Shown piece after piece: positions 1 through 6,668 of a stretch of DNA of 13,916 nucleotides (its first letter is position 1; each line of letters opens with the position of its first letter). Source of the stretch: Actinomycetota bacterium (GTDB lineage: Bacteria; Actinomycetota; Thermoleophilia; Gaiellales; Gaiellaceae); NCBI GenBank assembly GCA_003170995.1, contig PMXT01000112.1, positions 5,495 through 19,410 of the forward strand, written 5' to 3'. The position numbers and the translations under genes were made by a program. The notes beneath the pieces are model-generated. The model saw only the letters and a program-made list of their open reading frames with translations, was not told the DNA's origin and did not search any database.

Positions 1-37
1 CACCCAGTCGACAGGTCGTCAATTGAAACGAGCTCTA
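1..37 (-). repeat. Left copy of an inverted terminal repeat
   Basis: Bases 1-37 match the reverse complement of 13858-13894 at 35 of 37 positions. The run 12-37 against 13858-13883 is exact for 26 bases, and the only mismatches are at 6 and 11. In the orientation that reads out of the window the element begins TAGAGCTCGTTTCAATTGAC and continues past base 1, so it may be cut by the window edge. It carries a TTGACG that resembles a -35 box pointing outward. It is followed at 40-57 by a small hairpin (GGCCT, 8-base loop, AGGCC). Both the repeat and its orientation are seen directly; its nature (dispersed repeat, transposon end or shared promoter) is not known. Confidence 0.85.
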
Positions 38-172
38 GGGGCCTATCCCGCCAGGCCTACACGACCGGTCGGCACGATGCCGCATCTTCCGTCGGTGCCT
101 TCCGCGCTCGGGCGTTAATCGACCCGCGAACCGGGCTCCATGAGTAATCGGGCCAGCGGGCAGAGGAGCGAT

Positions 173-178
173 TAAACT
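173..178 (+). promoter_or_regulatory. TANNNT -10-like box, leaderless start of LapA-like gene
   Basis: TAAACT lies 7 bases before the ATG at 186, so a normal start site about 7 bases downstream of a -10 box would fall on the A of the ATG. No Shine-Dalgarno sits at usable spacing (GAGGAG at 163-168 is 17 bases away). No good -35 box is visible. The call is an inference, strengthened by the same arrangement at four other starts in the window. Confidence 0.4.
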
Positions 179-185
179 CTCGCCC

Positions 186-527
186 ATGAACGAGAACGAG
201 CCCACACCAGAGCCAACGCCGAGTAGCGAGACTGTCGACGCGAAGAGCCCAGGTGGCGAGCCCGAAGAGGCCTGGCAACCGCAGCTCTGGTCGAAGATCA
301 TCCTACTCATAGTCGTCGTTGGCTACGGCATCGCACTGATCGTCGCAAACAGCGGCAAGGTGGACATCTCGTTCCTGTTCTACTCGATCAAGACCTCCGC
401 AATCGTTCTCATCCTCGTCTGCTTCGCGGTCGGGCTGATAAGCGGCGTCCTCATCTCGCAGGTGCACCGGCATCGCAAGAACGCGCGGGCTCGATTGGAG
501 TGGCAGGCCGAGCAGTCGAAGAAGTAG
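186..527 (+). CDS. LapA-domain (DUF1049-type) small membrane protein
   Basis: A 113-residue protein with an acidic, proline-rich, low-complexity N-terminus (residues 1-34), a first hydrophobic helix (about 36-55) and a second (about 70-93), then a very basic tail containing HRHRK and ending in a polar helix. The two helices are separated by a short segment with a VDISFLF strand, as in LapA/DUF1049 proteins, where a V-x-F-x-F stretch links two membrane helices. In proteobacteria LapA is linked to lipopolysaccharide assembly. An actinobacterium would not have that role, so the function here is unknown. The ATG at 186 is chosen because it follows the -10-like box at 173-178. It converges with the next gene, 40 bases away. 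Confidence 0.7.
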   Translation: MNENEPTPEPTPSSETVDAKSPGGEPEEAWQPQLWSKIILLIVVVGYGIALIVANSGKVDISFLFYSIKTSAIVLILVCFAVGLISGVLISQVHRHRKNARARLEWQAEQSKK

Positions 528-567
528 GCGTCGTCCTCGCCGCAGGTAGTCACCGGCTAGAGGCTTT

Positions 568-1674
568 TCAAGCGCTCTTCATATCCCTGGCCAGCTCAGC
601 CAGGATGGCGATTCCGCGCTCGATCTCCTCTGGAGAGGGGGAGCTGTAGGCGAGCCGGAGCGAGCCGGCGCCACGGCCGTCCGGGTAGAAGTCAGTGCCC
701 TTGCAGTAGGTGACACCGGCCCCGGTCGCCCGCGCGAGCAGTTCTCCGGCATCTATCCCCTCGGGTAGGTCGAGCCAGTTGAAGTAACCACCTTCGGGCC
801 GACTCCAGCTCGCGCTGGGACCGAAGTGGCGCTCCAGCGCCTCGAGCATCGCGTCTCTACGAGCACGGAGAAGTCCGTTCATCCGTTCGAGGTTCGGCTC
901 GAAGTGGCCGCGACGGACGAACTCGTAGACCGTCGCCGCGGGCAGGTTCGAGGGCGAGATGGTGGTCGAGGAGGCGATCAGCTCGAGCGGCTTGAGCAAT
1001 GGCTCGGGCAGGATCACGTAGCCAACGCGAAGCCCCGGTGAGATGGTCTTCGAGAACGAGGAGGTATGAGCGACCCGCTCAGCGATCGAGCCCTCGATCT
1101 GAAACATGGTTGGTGGCGCGGTGCCTTCGTAGCGGACGAATCCATAGGGATCGTCCTCGAGCACGAGTAGGTCGTACTCGTTCGCCAGTTCGACGATGCG
1201 CTTGCGGCGCTCGACCGAGAGCGTGCGCCCGCTCGGATTTTGAAAGGTGGGAATCGTGTAGAGGAAGGCCGGCTTGGGCCCGCGCTTCAGCTCGCGCTCG
1301 AGCGCGTCCGGATCGAGCCCCTCGTCGTCCATCTCGATCGCGGTCACCTCGACACCGTGGTTGCGCAGAATCAGAAGCGGGCGATCGTAGCTCGGCGCCT
1401 CGACCAGCACGCGCCCGCCGACACCGCTCCAGAAGAAGTGCTGGGCCAGGTAGACGAAACCCTGGAGTGAGCCGTTCGTGAGCAGGATCTGCCCGGGATC
1501 GATCTCATAGCGCTCGCCGAGCCACTCCCTCAGGGGCGCGTAGCCAAGCCCCGTGCCGTAGGAGAGAACGGCGGTTCCGTCGCGCTCGATCGCGCCCTTG
1601 GCGCAATCGGCCAAGAGATCGACGGCAAGGCATTCGGGCGCCGGAGCGCCGCGTGCAAACGAGATGACGCCCAT
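568..1674 (-). CDS. PLP-dependent class I/II aminotransferase (LysN / MocR C-terminal type)
   Basis: A 368-residue fold-type I aminotransferase. Visible motifs are the TNGSLQGF substrate/cofactor loop near 66-73, the N146 region (PTFQNPSG), D174 and Y177 in LEDDPYG, the Schiff-base lysine K209 in SSFSKTISPGLRVG, the EGGYFNWLDLP segment (294-304) typical of 2-aminoadipate/MocR-like enzymes, and the carboxylate-binding R340 in SLRLAYS. The catalytic set is complete. There is no N-terminal winged-helix domain, so this is an enzyme rather than a MocR regulator. I choose ATG 1674, not the longer frame opening at 1776: the family begins near here, the extra 34 residues look non-coding and would cover the bioA start, and a TACGCT box lies 8 bases upstream. 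The substrate cannot be told. It shares a divergent promoter region with the biotin operon, so a link to amino-group supply or amino-acid metabolism is possible but unproven. Confidence 0.88.
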   Translation of the reverse strand: MGVISFARGAPAPECLAVDLLADCAKGAIERDGTAVLSYGTGLGYAPLREWLGERYEIDPGQILLTNGSLQGFVYLAQHFFWSGVGGRVLVEAPSYDRPLLILRNHGVEVTAIEMDDEGLDPDALERELKRGPKPAFLYTIPTFQNPSGRTLSVERRKRIVELANEYDLLVLEDDPYGFVRYEGTAPPTMFQIEGSIAERVAHTSSFSKTISPGLRVGYVILPEPLLKPLELIASSTTISPSNLPAATVYEFVRRGHFEPNLERMNGLLRARRDAMLEALERHFGPSASWSRPEGGYFNWLDLPEGIDAGELLARATGAGVTYCKGTDFYPDGRGAGSLRLAYSSPSPEEIERGIAILAELARDMKSA

Positions 1675-1679
1675 GGAGG

Positions 1680-1711
1680 CGCAGCGTAGCGAACGGCGTC
1701 GATACGCTGCG
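1680..1711. promoter_or_regulatory. Symmetric divergent promoter/operator between aminotransferase and bioA
   Basis: A perfect 9-base inverted repeat, CGCAGCGTA (1680-1688) and TACGCTGCG (1703-1711), is separated by 14 bases. Each arm contains TACGCT on the strand that leads into the adjoining gene: 1703-1708 is 6 bases before the bioA GTG, and the minus-strand box over 1688-1683 is 8 bases before the aminotransferase ATG. The -35 position of each promoter would fall on the other's -10. The symmetry suggests a dimeric regulator site, and the overlap suggests that the two directions compete for polymerase. The repeat is seen; the regulator and the promoter activity are inferred. It is not obviously a BirA, BioR or BioQ consensus. 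Confidence 0.55.
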
Positions 1712-1714
1712 GTT

Positions 1715-3001
1715 GTGAGCGATTGGATCGAACGCGACGCGACGAGGGTCTGGCACGGCTTTACGCAGATGGCCACCTTCGCTTTAAGCGAGCCCGTGAT
1801 CGTCGATCGCGCCGAGGGGCGCGAGCTGATCGACAGCGAAGGGGGGCGCTACCTCGACGCGATCTCCTCGCTTTGGGTCACGACGCTCGGCCACCGCGTT
1901 CCCGATCTCGACGCGGCTTTGACAGATCAGCTCGGCAAGGTTGCCCACACGACTCTGCTCGGTAACGGTAACCGGGCGGTCGTCGAGCTCTGCGAGGCGC
2001 TTGCCCGAGTGGTACCGATCAAGGATCCCCACTTCCTCTTTGCCTCCGATGGCGCCTCGGCGGTGGAACAGGCGCTCAAGTGCGCCGTTCAGTACTGGCG
2101 CAACATCGGCCTCGATCAGAAGTCGGGCTTCCTCGCCCTGCGCGACGCATACCACGGCGACACGATCGGAGCCCTCTCGCTTGGGGACGGGTTCCACAGC
2201 GAGCACTTCGATCAGCTTCGCTTCCCGGTCATCCGCTCCAGCGGCTACGCGAGTCCGGGCTGGGCCGAGGAGACCTGCAGCCTGGTAGCCGCCAACGCCG
2301 AGCGCCTGGCCGCGGTCGTGATCGAGCCACTCGTGCAGGCCGCCGGCGGCATGCGAATCGCGAATCCCGAGGACGTGCGCATGCTCGCGGAGTGCTGCCG
2401 TGGGAACGAAGTGCTGCTCATCTGCGATGAGGTCGCAACCGGCTTCGGGCGCACGGGCAGCCTCTTTGCCTCACGCCGTTGCGGCATCCAGCCCGATCTG
2501 CTCGTGCTCGGCAAGGGCCTCACCGGTGGCTACCTCCCGATGTCGGCGACGGTGGCGAGCGGGCGCGTCTTCCTCACCTTTATGGGCGAGGATCTTGGAG
2601 ACCGCACCTTCTACCACGGTCACTCCTACGGCGGAAATGCGCTTGCGGCTGCGGTCGCCTCGAGGCATCTCGAGCTGCTCGCCGAGTGGAACGTGCTGGC
2701 AAACGTCGAGGCGCGCTCGGAGGAGCTCGGGCGACTGCTCAGCAAGCGCATCGCGCCGCTACGCGAGGTGACCGACGTGCGCCTGTGTGGACTGCTCGGA
2801 GGCGTCGAGCTCGCGTCTTGGATTTCGACGCGCGCCGTCTGCGCCGAGGCTGTGCGCCGAGGCGTACTCCTGCGCTCGCTGGGCCAGGTCGTCCCGCTGG
2901 TACCACCGCTGACGATCACCAGCGACGAGCTGGAGCGGATCGTCTCGGCGCTGGAACAGGCGATCGCCGCCGTTAGCGAGAATGGCGCCCATGCCCAATA
3001 A
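1715..3001 (+). CDS. bioA: Adenosylmethionine-8-amino-7-oxononanoate aminotransferase
   Basis: BioA transfers the amino group of S-adenosylmethionine to KAPA, giving DAPA, in biotin synthesis; it is a cytosolic PLP enzyme. The 428-residue product has the BioA opening VWHGFTQM (12-19), where most family members read VWHPFTQ. It also has SSLWVTTLGH with W54, DAYHGDT (144-150), CDEVATGFGRTG (237-248) with the pyridine-binding D238, the Schiff-base lysine K267 in LGKGLTGGYLP, and YHGHSYGGN (300-308). Length fits the family (about 420-430). The GTG at 1715 is preferred over the upstream in-frame start at 1598: residue 1 then matches the family start, and TACGCT sits 6 bases upstream, implying a leaderless message. 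The end overlaps bioB by 20 bases. Confidence 0.95.
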   Translation: MSDWIERDATRVWHGFTQMATFALSEPVIVDRAEGRELIDSEGGRYLDAISSLWVTTLGHRVPDLDAALTDQLGKVAHTTLLGNGNRAVVELCEALARVVPIKDPHFLFASDGASAVEQALKCAVQYWRNIGLDQKSGFLALRDAYHGDTIGALSLGDGFHSEHFDQLRFPVIRSSGYASPGWAEETCSLVAANAERLAAVVIEPLVQAAGGMRIANPEDVRMLAECCRGNEVLLICDEVATGFGRTGSLFASRRCGIQPDLLVLGKGLTGGYLPMSATVASGRVFLTFMGEDLGDRTFYHGHSYGGNALAAAVASRHLELLAEWNVLANVEARSEELGRLLSKRIAPLREVTDVRLCGLLGGVELASWISTRAVCAEAVRRGVLLRSLGQVVPLVPPLTITSDELERIVSALEQAIAAVSENGAHAQ

Positions 3002-4001
3002 CCACTGGGATTCACTCGCCGAGCAGGCACTGGCCGGCGAGCCGCTCGCGATCGAGCAGGCGCTCGAGATACTCGCGGCGCCCGACGACGAGCTCGTCGA
3101 CCTGCTCGCCGCCGCCTTTCGAGTTCGGCGCCACTACTTCGGAACTCGCGTGCGCCTCAACTTCCTCGTCAACGCCAAGAGCGGGCACTGCGGCGAGGAC
3201 TGCGGCTACTGCTCGCAGTCACGCGTCTCGACGGCCGAGATCCCGCGCCACCAGCTTCTCTCCAAACAGGAGTTGGTCGACGCGGCCGAGCGGGCGCTCG
3301 AACTCAAGGCCTCGACCTGCTGCATCGTCACCAGTGCCCGCAAGCCCTCGACGCGAGAGCTGAGCGACGTGGCCGAGGCGGCCGAGGAAATCAAAGAACG
3401 TCATCCCGGACTCAAGCTCTGCGCCTGTCTGGGAGAGATCAACTCCGAGCAGGCCCGCGCGCTAAAAGCGTCCGGCATCGACCGCTACAACCACAACCTG
3501 AACACGGCCGCCAGCCACTACCCGGAGATCTGCTCGACCCACAGCCACGCCGACCGAGCGCGAACCGTCGAGACCGTCGCCGTAGCCGGCCTCTCACCCT
3601 GCTCGGGACTGATCGTGGGGCTCGGCGAAACAAGTGAGCAGCTGGTCGAGGCCTGCTTCGCGCTGCGTGACTCGGGCGCCGACTCGATCCCGGTCAACTT
3701 CCTGCTCCCGATCGAGGGCACTCCGCTCGGCGATCACGATCCCGGTCTCGACCCGCGCTACTGCCTGAAGGCACTCTGTACGTTCCGGCTCGCCTGCCCC
3801 GAGCGTGAGATCCGGCTGGCCGCGGGGCGCGAGCTGCACCTCGGCTCGCTGCAACCGCTGGCTCTCTACCCGGCCAACTCGATCTTCGTCGCCGACTACC
3901 TGACCGAGCCCGGCCAGGCGCCCGAGGACGACTATCGGATGATCGAGGAGCTCGGCTTCGAGATCGAGCCGGTCGGGGCGCCGAGCAATACGGGCTCGTG
4001 A
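2982..4001 (+). CDS. bioB: Biotin synthase (radical SAM)
   Basis: BioB inserts sulfur into dethiobiotin to make biotin. The 339-residue product has the radical-SAM C-x3-C-x2-C as C70, C74 and C77 (HCGEDCGYC). The ligands of the auxiliary [2Fe-2S] cluster are all recognisable: C114, C147 (CACLG), C207 in PCSGLIVGLGET, and the arginine of the RLAAGRE motif at 278-284. YNHNLNT (169-175) and IPVNFLLPIEGTPL (236-249) are also family signatures. By pattern all ligands are present, so the enzyme should be active. It starts inside the bioA tail; ATG 2982 and ATG 2991 are both possible and neither has a strong ribosome site. It ends in a GTGA overlap with bioD, so translation is probably coupled. Confidence 0.96.
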   Translation: MAPMPNNHWDSLAEQALAGEPLAIEQALEILAAPDDELVDLLAAAFRVRRHYFGTRVRLNFLVNAKSGHCGEDCGYCSQSRVSTAEIPRHQLLSKQELVDAAERALELKASTCCIVTSARKPSTRELSDVAEAAEEIKERHPGLKLCACLGEINSEQARALKASGIDRYNHNLNTAASHYPEICSTHSHADRARTVETVAVAGLSPCSGLIVGLGETSEQLVEACFALRDSGADSIPVNFLLPIEGTPLGDHDPGLDPRYCLKALCTFRLACPEREIRLAAGRELHLGSLQPLALYPANSIFVADYLTEPGQAPEDDYRMIEELGFEIEPVGAPSNTGS

Positions 4002-4624
4002 CTGGTCGCGGCCACTTCGTCACCGCCACCGACACCGGAGTCGGAAAGACCGTCGTGACGGCGGGGCTGGCCACATCGCTGCGGGCGCGCGGGCTCAATG
4101 TCGCCGTCTTCAAGCCGGTGCAGAGCGGCGCCCTGGCCGACGATCCCAGCGGCGATGCGGCCCTACTCGGCGCCGATTGCGTCTATTCCTTCGCCGCGCC
4201 ACTTGCTCCACTCGTCGCTGCCCGCGCCGAGGGAGAGACGATCGAGCTGGAGCCGATCCTGGCGCGGGCGCGAGAGCTCGCGCGCGAGCACGAGATTCTG
4301 CTCGTCGAGGGCGCCGGCGGGCTGCTCGTTCCGCTCGCCCCCGGTCTCGACGTGGCCGGTCTGGCCGCCGCTCTCGGGCTTCCGCTGATCGTCGTCGCAC
4401 GGGCGACGCTGGGCACGGTCAATCACACCCTGCTCACGATCGAGGCGGCAAGGGAGCGCGGGCTCGACGTTGCCGGCGTCGTTCTGAACGGGGAAAGCGA
4501 CGAGAGCACGGCCGACAACGCGGCGCTGATCGAGGCGGGCTCTGGAGCGCGCGTGCTGGCGCAGATCCCCTGGCTCGCCGACCCCGTCGATGCGACAGGC
4601 TACCTCGATGACCGCCTGGGATAG
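3998..4624 (+). CDS. bioD: ATP-dependent dethiobiotin synthetase
   Basis: BioD closes the ureido ring of DAPA with CO2 and ATP to make dethiobiotin. The 208-residue protein shows the P-loop TATDTGVGKT (9-18), the catalytic-lysine segment KPVQSG (39-44), EGAGGLLVPL (104-113) and an NHTLLT stretch (142-147), in the usual order. It is slightly shorter than the usual 220-240 residues, mainly through a brief C-terminus, with no motif missing. The GTG start lies in a four-base overlap with the bioB stop (GTGA), which makes coupling likely. Its end overlaps bioF by 17 bases. Confidence 0.94.
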   Translation: MTGRGHFVTATDTGVGKTVVTAGLATSLRARGLNVAVFKPVQSGALADDPSGDAALLGADCVYSFAAPLAPLVAARAEGETIELEPILARARELAREHEILLVEGAGGLLVPLAPGLDVAGLAAALGLPLIVVARATLGTVNHTLLTIEAARERGLDVAGVVLNGESDESTADNAALIEAGSGARVLAQIPWLADPVDATGYLDDRLG

Positions 4625-5762
4625 CTGGCTCGAGGCCGAGCGCCGCAGGCGCGAGCAGCAGGCGCTCGCGCGCGAGCTGCAGGCGACCGAGCACGCGGCC
4701 GAGCCGATCGCCTACCGCGGCGGCAAGCGCCTGGTAAACCTCTCCTCGAACAACTACCTCGGCCTGGCCGGCCACCCGCTTCTGATCGAAGCCGCCGCCC
4801 GGGGCGCGACGCGCGGCGCCGGCTCTGGCTCCTCGCGCCTGGTGGCGGGAAGCGACCCCGAGACCGCGGCGCTGGAGGAGAAGATTGCCTCCTTCAAGGG
4901 TTCGCAGGCGGCACTGCTCGTGGGCAGCGGCTACCTGGCCAATGTCGGCGTGATCGCCGCGCTCTGCGACCGCGACACGGCCGTCTTCGCCGACCGCCTC
5001 AACCACGCCAGCGTCGTCGACGGAGTCCGCCTCTCCAGCGCGCGGACGCGCCGCTACCGGCACCGCGATCTCGATCACCTGGCCGAGCTGCTCGAGAAGT
5101 CGAGCGCCGCTCGCAAGCTGATCGTCACCGACACGATCTTCTCGATGGACGGCGATACCGCACCATTGACCGAGCTGGTCGAGCTCAAAGACCGCTACGG
5201 CGCCCTGCTCGTGCTCGACGACGCGCACGGCGGCGGCGTCTTCGGCGCGCACGGCGAGGGCTACGCGCACGAGCTGGGCCTGGCCGATCGAATCGAGCTG
5301 CAGGTGGGCACCTTCTCGAAGGCGTTCGGGGTCTACGGCGCCTACGTCGCCGCGAGCCGAGTCCTGATCGACCATCTCGTCTCGACCTGCCGCACGCTGA
5401 TCTACTCGACCGCCCTGCCGCCGGCGATCGTCGCCGCCGTCAATGCCTCGATCGACCTCGTCGCGGAGGCGGACGATCGGCGCAAGGCTCTCCGGGTCAA
5501 ATCCGAGCACTTCCGCGCGCGCCTGACCGAGCTCGGTTTCGATACGGGCGAATCGACCACCCAGATCGTTCCCGCGCTCGTCGGCTCGAGCGAGCGGGCG
5601 CTCGATCTGGCCCGTGCGCTCGAGGAACGCGGCGTGCTGGCGGTGGCGATCCGCCCGCCGACCGTTCCCGCCGGCAGCGCCCGTATCCGCTTCTCGTTGA
5701 TGGCAACTCACGCCGACGCCGATCTCGAACTGGCTCTGGGGGCGCTCGCGGGTGTGGCCTGA
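4608..5762 (+). CDS. bioF: 8-amino-7-oxononanoate synthase
   Basis: BioF condenses pimeloyl-ACP (or CoA) with L-alanine to give KAPA. The 384-residue PLP enzyme of the alpha-oxoamine synthase family shows SSNNYLGLAGHP (46-57), GAGSGSSRLVAGSDP (70-84), the stacking H133 in RLNHASVVDG, DDAHGGGVFG (204-213), the Schiff-base lysine K238 in VGTFSKAFGVYG, and the C-terminal IRPPTVPAGSARIRFSL segment (348-364) that is typical of BioF. The related 2-amino-3-ketobutyrate CoA ligase is the main alternative; operon position settles it. ATG 4608 is chosen over the in-frame ATG at 4590, since MTAWDSWLEAE is a normal BioF start. It overlaps bioD by 17 bases and is followed by an unusual 309-base gap. Confidence 0.94.
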   Translation: MTAWDSWLEAERRRREQQALARELQATEHAAEPIAYRGGKRLVNLSSNNYLGLAGHPLLIEAAARGATRGAGSGSSRLVAGSDPETAALEEKIASFKGSQAALLVGSGYLANVGVIAALCDRDTAVFADRLNHASVVDGVRLSSARTRRYRHRDLDHLAELLEKSSAARKLIVTDTIFSMDGDTAPLTELVELKDRYGALLVLDDAHGGGVFGAHGEGYAHELGLADRIELQVGTFSKAFGVYGAYVAASRVLIDHLVSTCRTLIYSTALPPAIVAAVNASIDLVAEADDRRKALRVKSEHFRARLTELGFDTGESTTQIVPALVGSSERALDLARALEERGVLAVAIRPPTVPAGSARIRFSLMATHADADLELALGALAGVA

Positions 5763-5789
5763 GCGTTTCGACCTGTCGCCGAGTGACAT
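5761..5789 (+). repeat. Possible diverged third copy of the window-end repeat
   Basis: Read on the plus strand, GAGC, GTTTC and GACCTGTCG occur in the same order as in the end repeats, with 2-base and 7-base gaps relative to them. They are followed by CCGAGTGACAT where the right end has ACCGGGTGTGAT. The match begins on the bioF stop codon and lies at the very start of the odd gap. The short blocks are seen; common origin is inference, and chance similarity in GC-rich DNA is possible. Confidence 0.35.
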
Positions 5790-5814
5790 GCTCGAACGCC
5801 CACCGCGGTGGCAA

Positions 5815-5835
5815 GAGCGAGTTGCCGGCTCGCTC
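5815..5835 (+). terminator. GC-rich stem-loop after bioF
   Basis: GAGCGAG (5815-5821) pairs perfectly with CTCGCTC (5829-5835) around a 7-base loop, extendable by a U-G pair. It starts 52 bases after the bioF stop. There is no T-tract, so it could be a weak terminator, an attenuator or an mRNA-processing or stabilising hairpin that separates bioABDF from bioHC. Confidence 0.35.
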
Positions 5836-5983
5836 GGACGCGTTCGTTCGCGCGCCGACCAAGTCGTTCCGAGCCCCGAGAAGCTCGATCGAGAGAGGCC
5901 CGTCGGCACTTTCGAGGCTCCGGATAGATTCGGCGCGAAGCCGACACAGAGGAGTGCGGTTTTCTTCGCTACCGTTCTCCGCC

Positions 5984-6021
5984 CCGTGGGTGGGTGGGGG
6001 GTGGAGAGGTGGGTCCCACGG
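5984..6021 (+). promoter_or_regulatory. G-rich tract inside an inverted repeat, 5' of bioH
   Basis: CCGTGGG (5984-5990) is the exact complement of CCCACGG (6015-6021). Between and overlapping them runs a G-rich tract (5988-6013) with GGG, GGG, GGGGGG and GGG blocks separated mostly by single T bases. On RNA this could fold either as a long-range hairpin or as a G-quadruplex, 38 bases before the bioH ribosome site. Structure and function are inferred from sequence only. Confidence 0.4.
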
Positions 6022-6058
6022 CGCCCGGGACTCCGAGAAGTTCAGCTCGCAGCAGGCC

Positions 6059-6064
6059 AGGGAG
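6059..6064 (+). promoter_or_regulatory. Ribosome binding site of bioH
   Basis: AGGGAG lies 7 bases before ATG 6072. It decides this start over the in-frame upstream start at 5994, which would add 26 residues that do not look like a hydrolase N-terminus and run through the G-rich tract. Confidence 0.65.
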
Positions 6065-6071
6065 CCGAGCA

Positions 6072-6668
6072 ATGAGGCTCTTCTTGCCGGGCTGGGGCTC
6101 GACGGCCGAGGTCTGGGCACCGTTCGCGGCGCCGGGCGACCGGCTCGGCGGCGAGATCGAGACGGACGCCGAGGGCGTCGCCTGGTCGCTCGGGGCGATG
6201 CGGGCGCTCGAGGCGGCGGCGACCGTCGAGCTCGAGTCGCTGACGCTGGTCGGCGCGAGCGGTCAGTTCCTGCGCCGGGGCAAGTACCGGCACGGCTGGC
6301 CCGAGCGAGCTCTCCTGCGCATGCGCGAGCGATTGACGGAAGACGTCGACGCCGTCCTGGACGAGTTCTGGGCGCTCGCCCTCGCGCCCGGCGAAGAGCT
6401 GGCGACACCGCTGCCACGCGAGCGCGACCCCGCCGTTCTCGAGCAGGGGCTAGCCTTCCTCGGCGATTACTCCATGCTCGAGCGCGCTTCCCAGATCTCC
6501 TGCCCCGTCCGGCTCCTCCACGGAGGCCGCGACCGCGTCTGCCCGCTCGCCGCCGCCGAGCTCCTCGCCGAGGCTCTTCCCAACGCCGAGCTGACCGTCT
6601 GGCCCGAGGCCGGGCACGCCCCCTTCCTCAGCCAGCCCGACCGCTTCCGCTCATGGCTCCAGTCCTAG
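6072..6668 (+). CDS. bioH: Compact BioH-like pimeloyl-ACP methyl ester esterase
   Basis: BioH removes the methyl group from pimeloyl-ACP methyl ester, ending BioC/FAS-driven pimelate synthesis. This alpha/beta hydrolase has FLPGWGSTAEVW (4-15), the nucleophile S39 in VAWSLGA, D154 in GGRDRVCPL and H182 in GHAPFLSQPDRF; the last motif closely resembles E. coli BioH. At 198 residues it is far shorter than the E. coli protein (256). Only about 30 residues separate the GWG oxyanion motif from the nucleophile (about 60 in E. coli), and the lid between 60 and 140 is reduced. In the N-terminal half it recalls the lidless BioG type. ATG 6072 has a good AGGGAG ribosome site at 6059-6064. bioC overlaps its end by 16 bases. 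The role is inferred from motifs plus position next to bioC. Confidence 0.82.
   Translation: MRLFLPGWGSTAEVWAPFAAPGDRLGGEIETDAEGVAWSLGAMRALEAAATVELESLTLVGASGQFLRRGKYRHGWPERALLRMRERLTEDVDAVLDEFWALALAPGEELATPLPRERDPAVLEQGLAFLGDYSMLERASQISCPVRLLHGGRDRVCPLAAAELLAEALPNAELTVWPEAGHAPFLSQPDRFRSWLQS

Larger units (their letters stand above)
5763..6071 (+). other. Structured intercistronic gap between bioF and bioH
   Basis: This 309-base stretch interrupts an otherwise overlapping operon. From 5' to 3' it holds: a short match to the window-end repeat (5761-5789); a 12-base palindrome CCACCGCGGTGG at 5800-5811; a 7-base-pair hairpin at 5815-5835; TCGGC-GCGAA-GCCGA near 5932-5946; and a 7-base inverted repeat (5984-5990 and 6015-6021) enclosing a G-rich tract. 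No T-run follows any hairpin. A 107-codon plus-strand frame (GTG 5752 to TGA 6075) spans it and ends in an ATGA overlap with bioH. Its codon use is poor, with about 68% GC at third positions by hand count and several AGG/AGA codons, so I do not call it a gene with confidence. No tRNA can be folded from it by eye. Confidence 0.6.

Noticed and set aside
1..29. CRISPR repeat: the ends include ATTGAAAC / GTTTCAAT, a common CRISPR repeat terminus
   Set aside because: Only one unit is present at each end, identity runs past the typical terminus by 8 bases, and there are no spacers or cas genes.
1598..1714. N-terminal extension of bioA from the start at 1598
   Set aside because: It overlaps the divergent aminotransferase coding region and promoter, and is absent from the BioA family.
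4434..5909. Long minus-strand frame of 491 codons opposite bioF
   Set aside because: It is an antisense shadow typical of GC-rich DNA; composition is Arg/Gly/Ala-rich with no recognisable domain.
5880..5975. tRNA on the minus strand: the translation contains ENRTPL, a string often produced by antisense tRNA genes
   Set aside because: No T-loop (GTTCGA-like), D-arm or acceptor pairing can be found on either strand.
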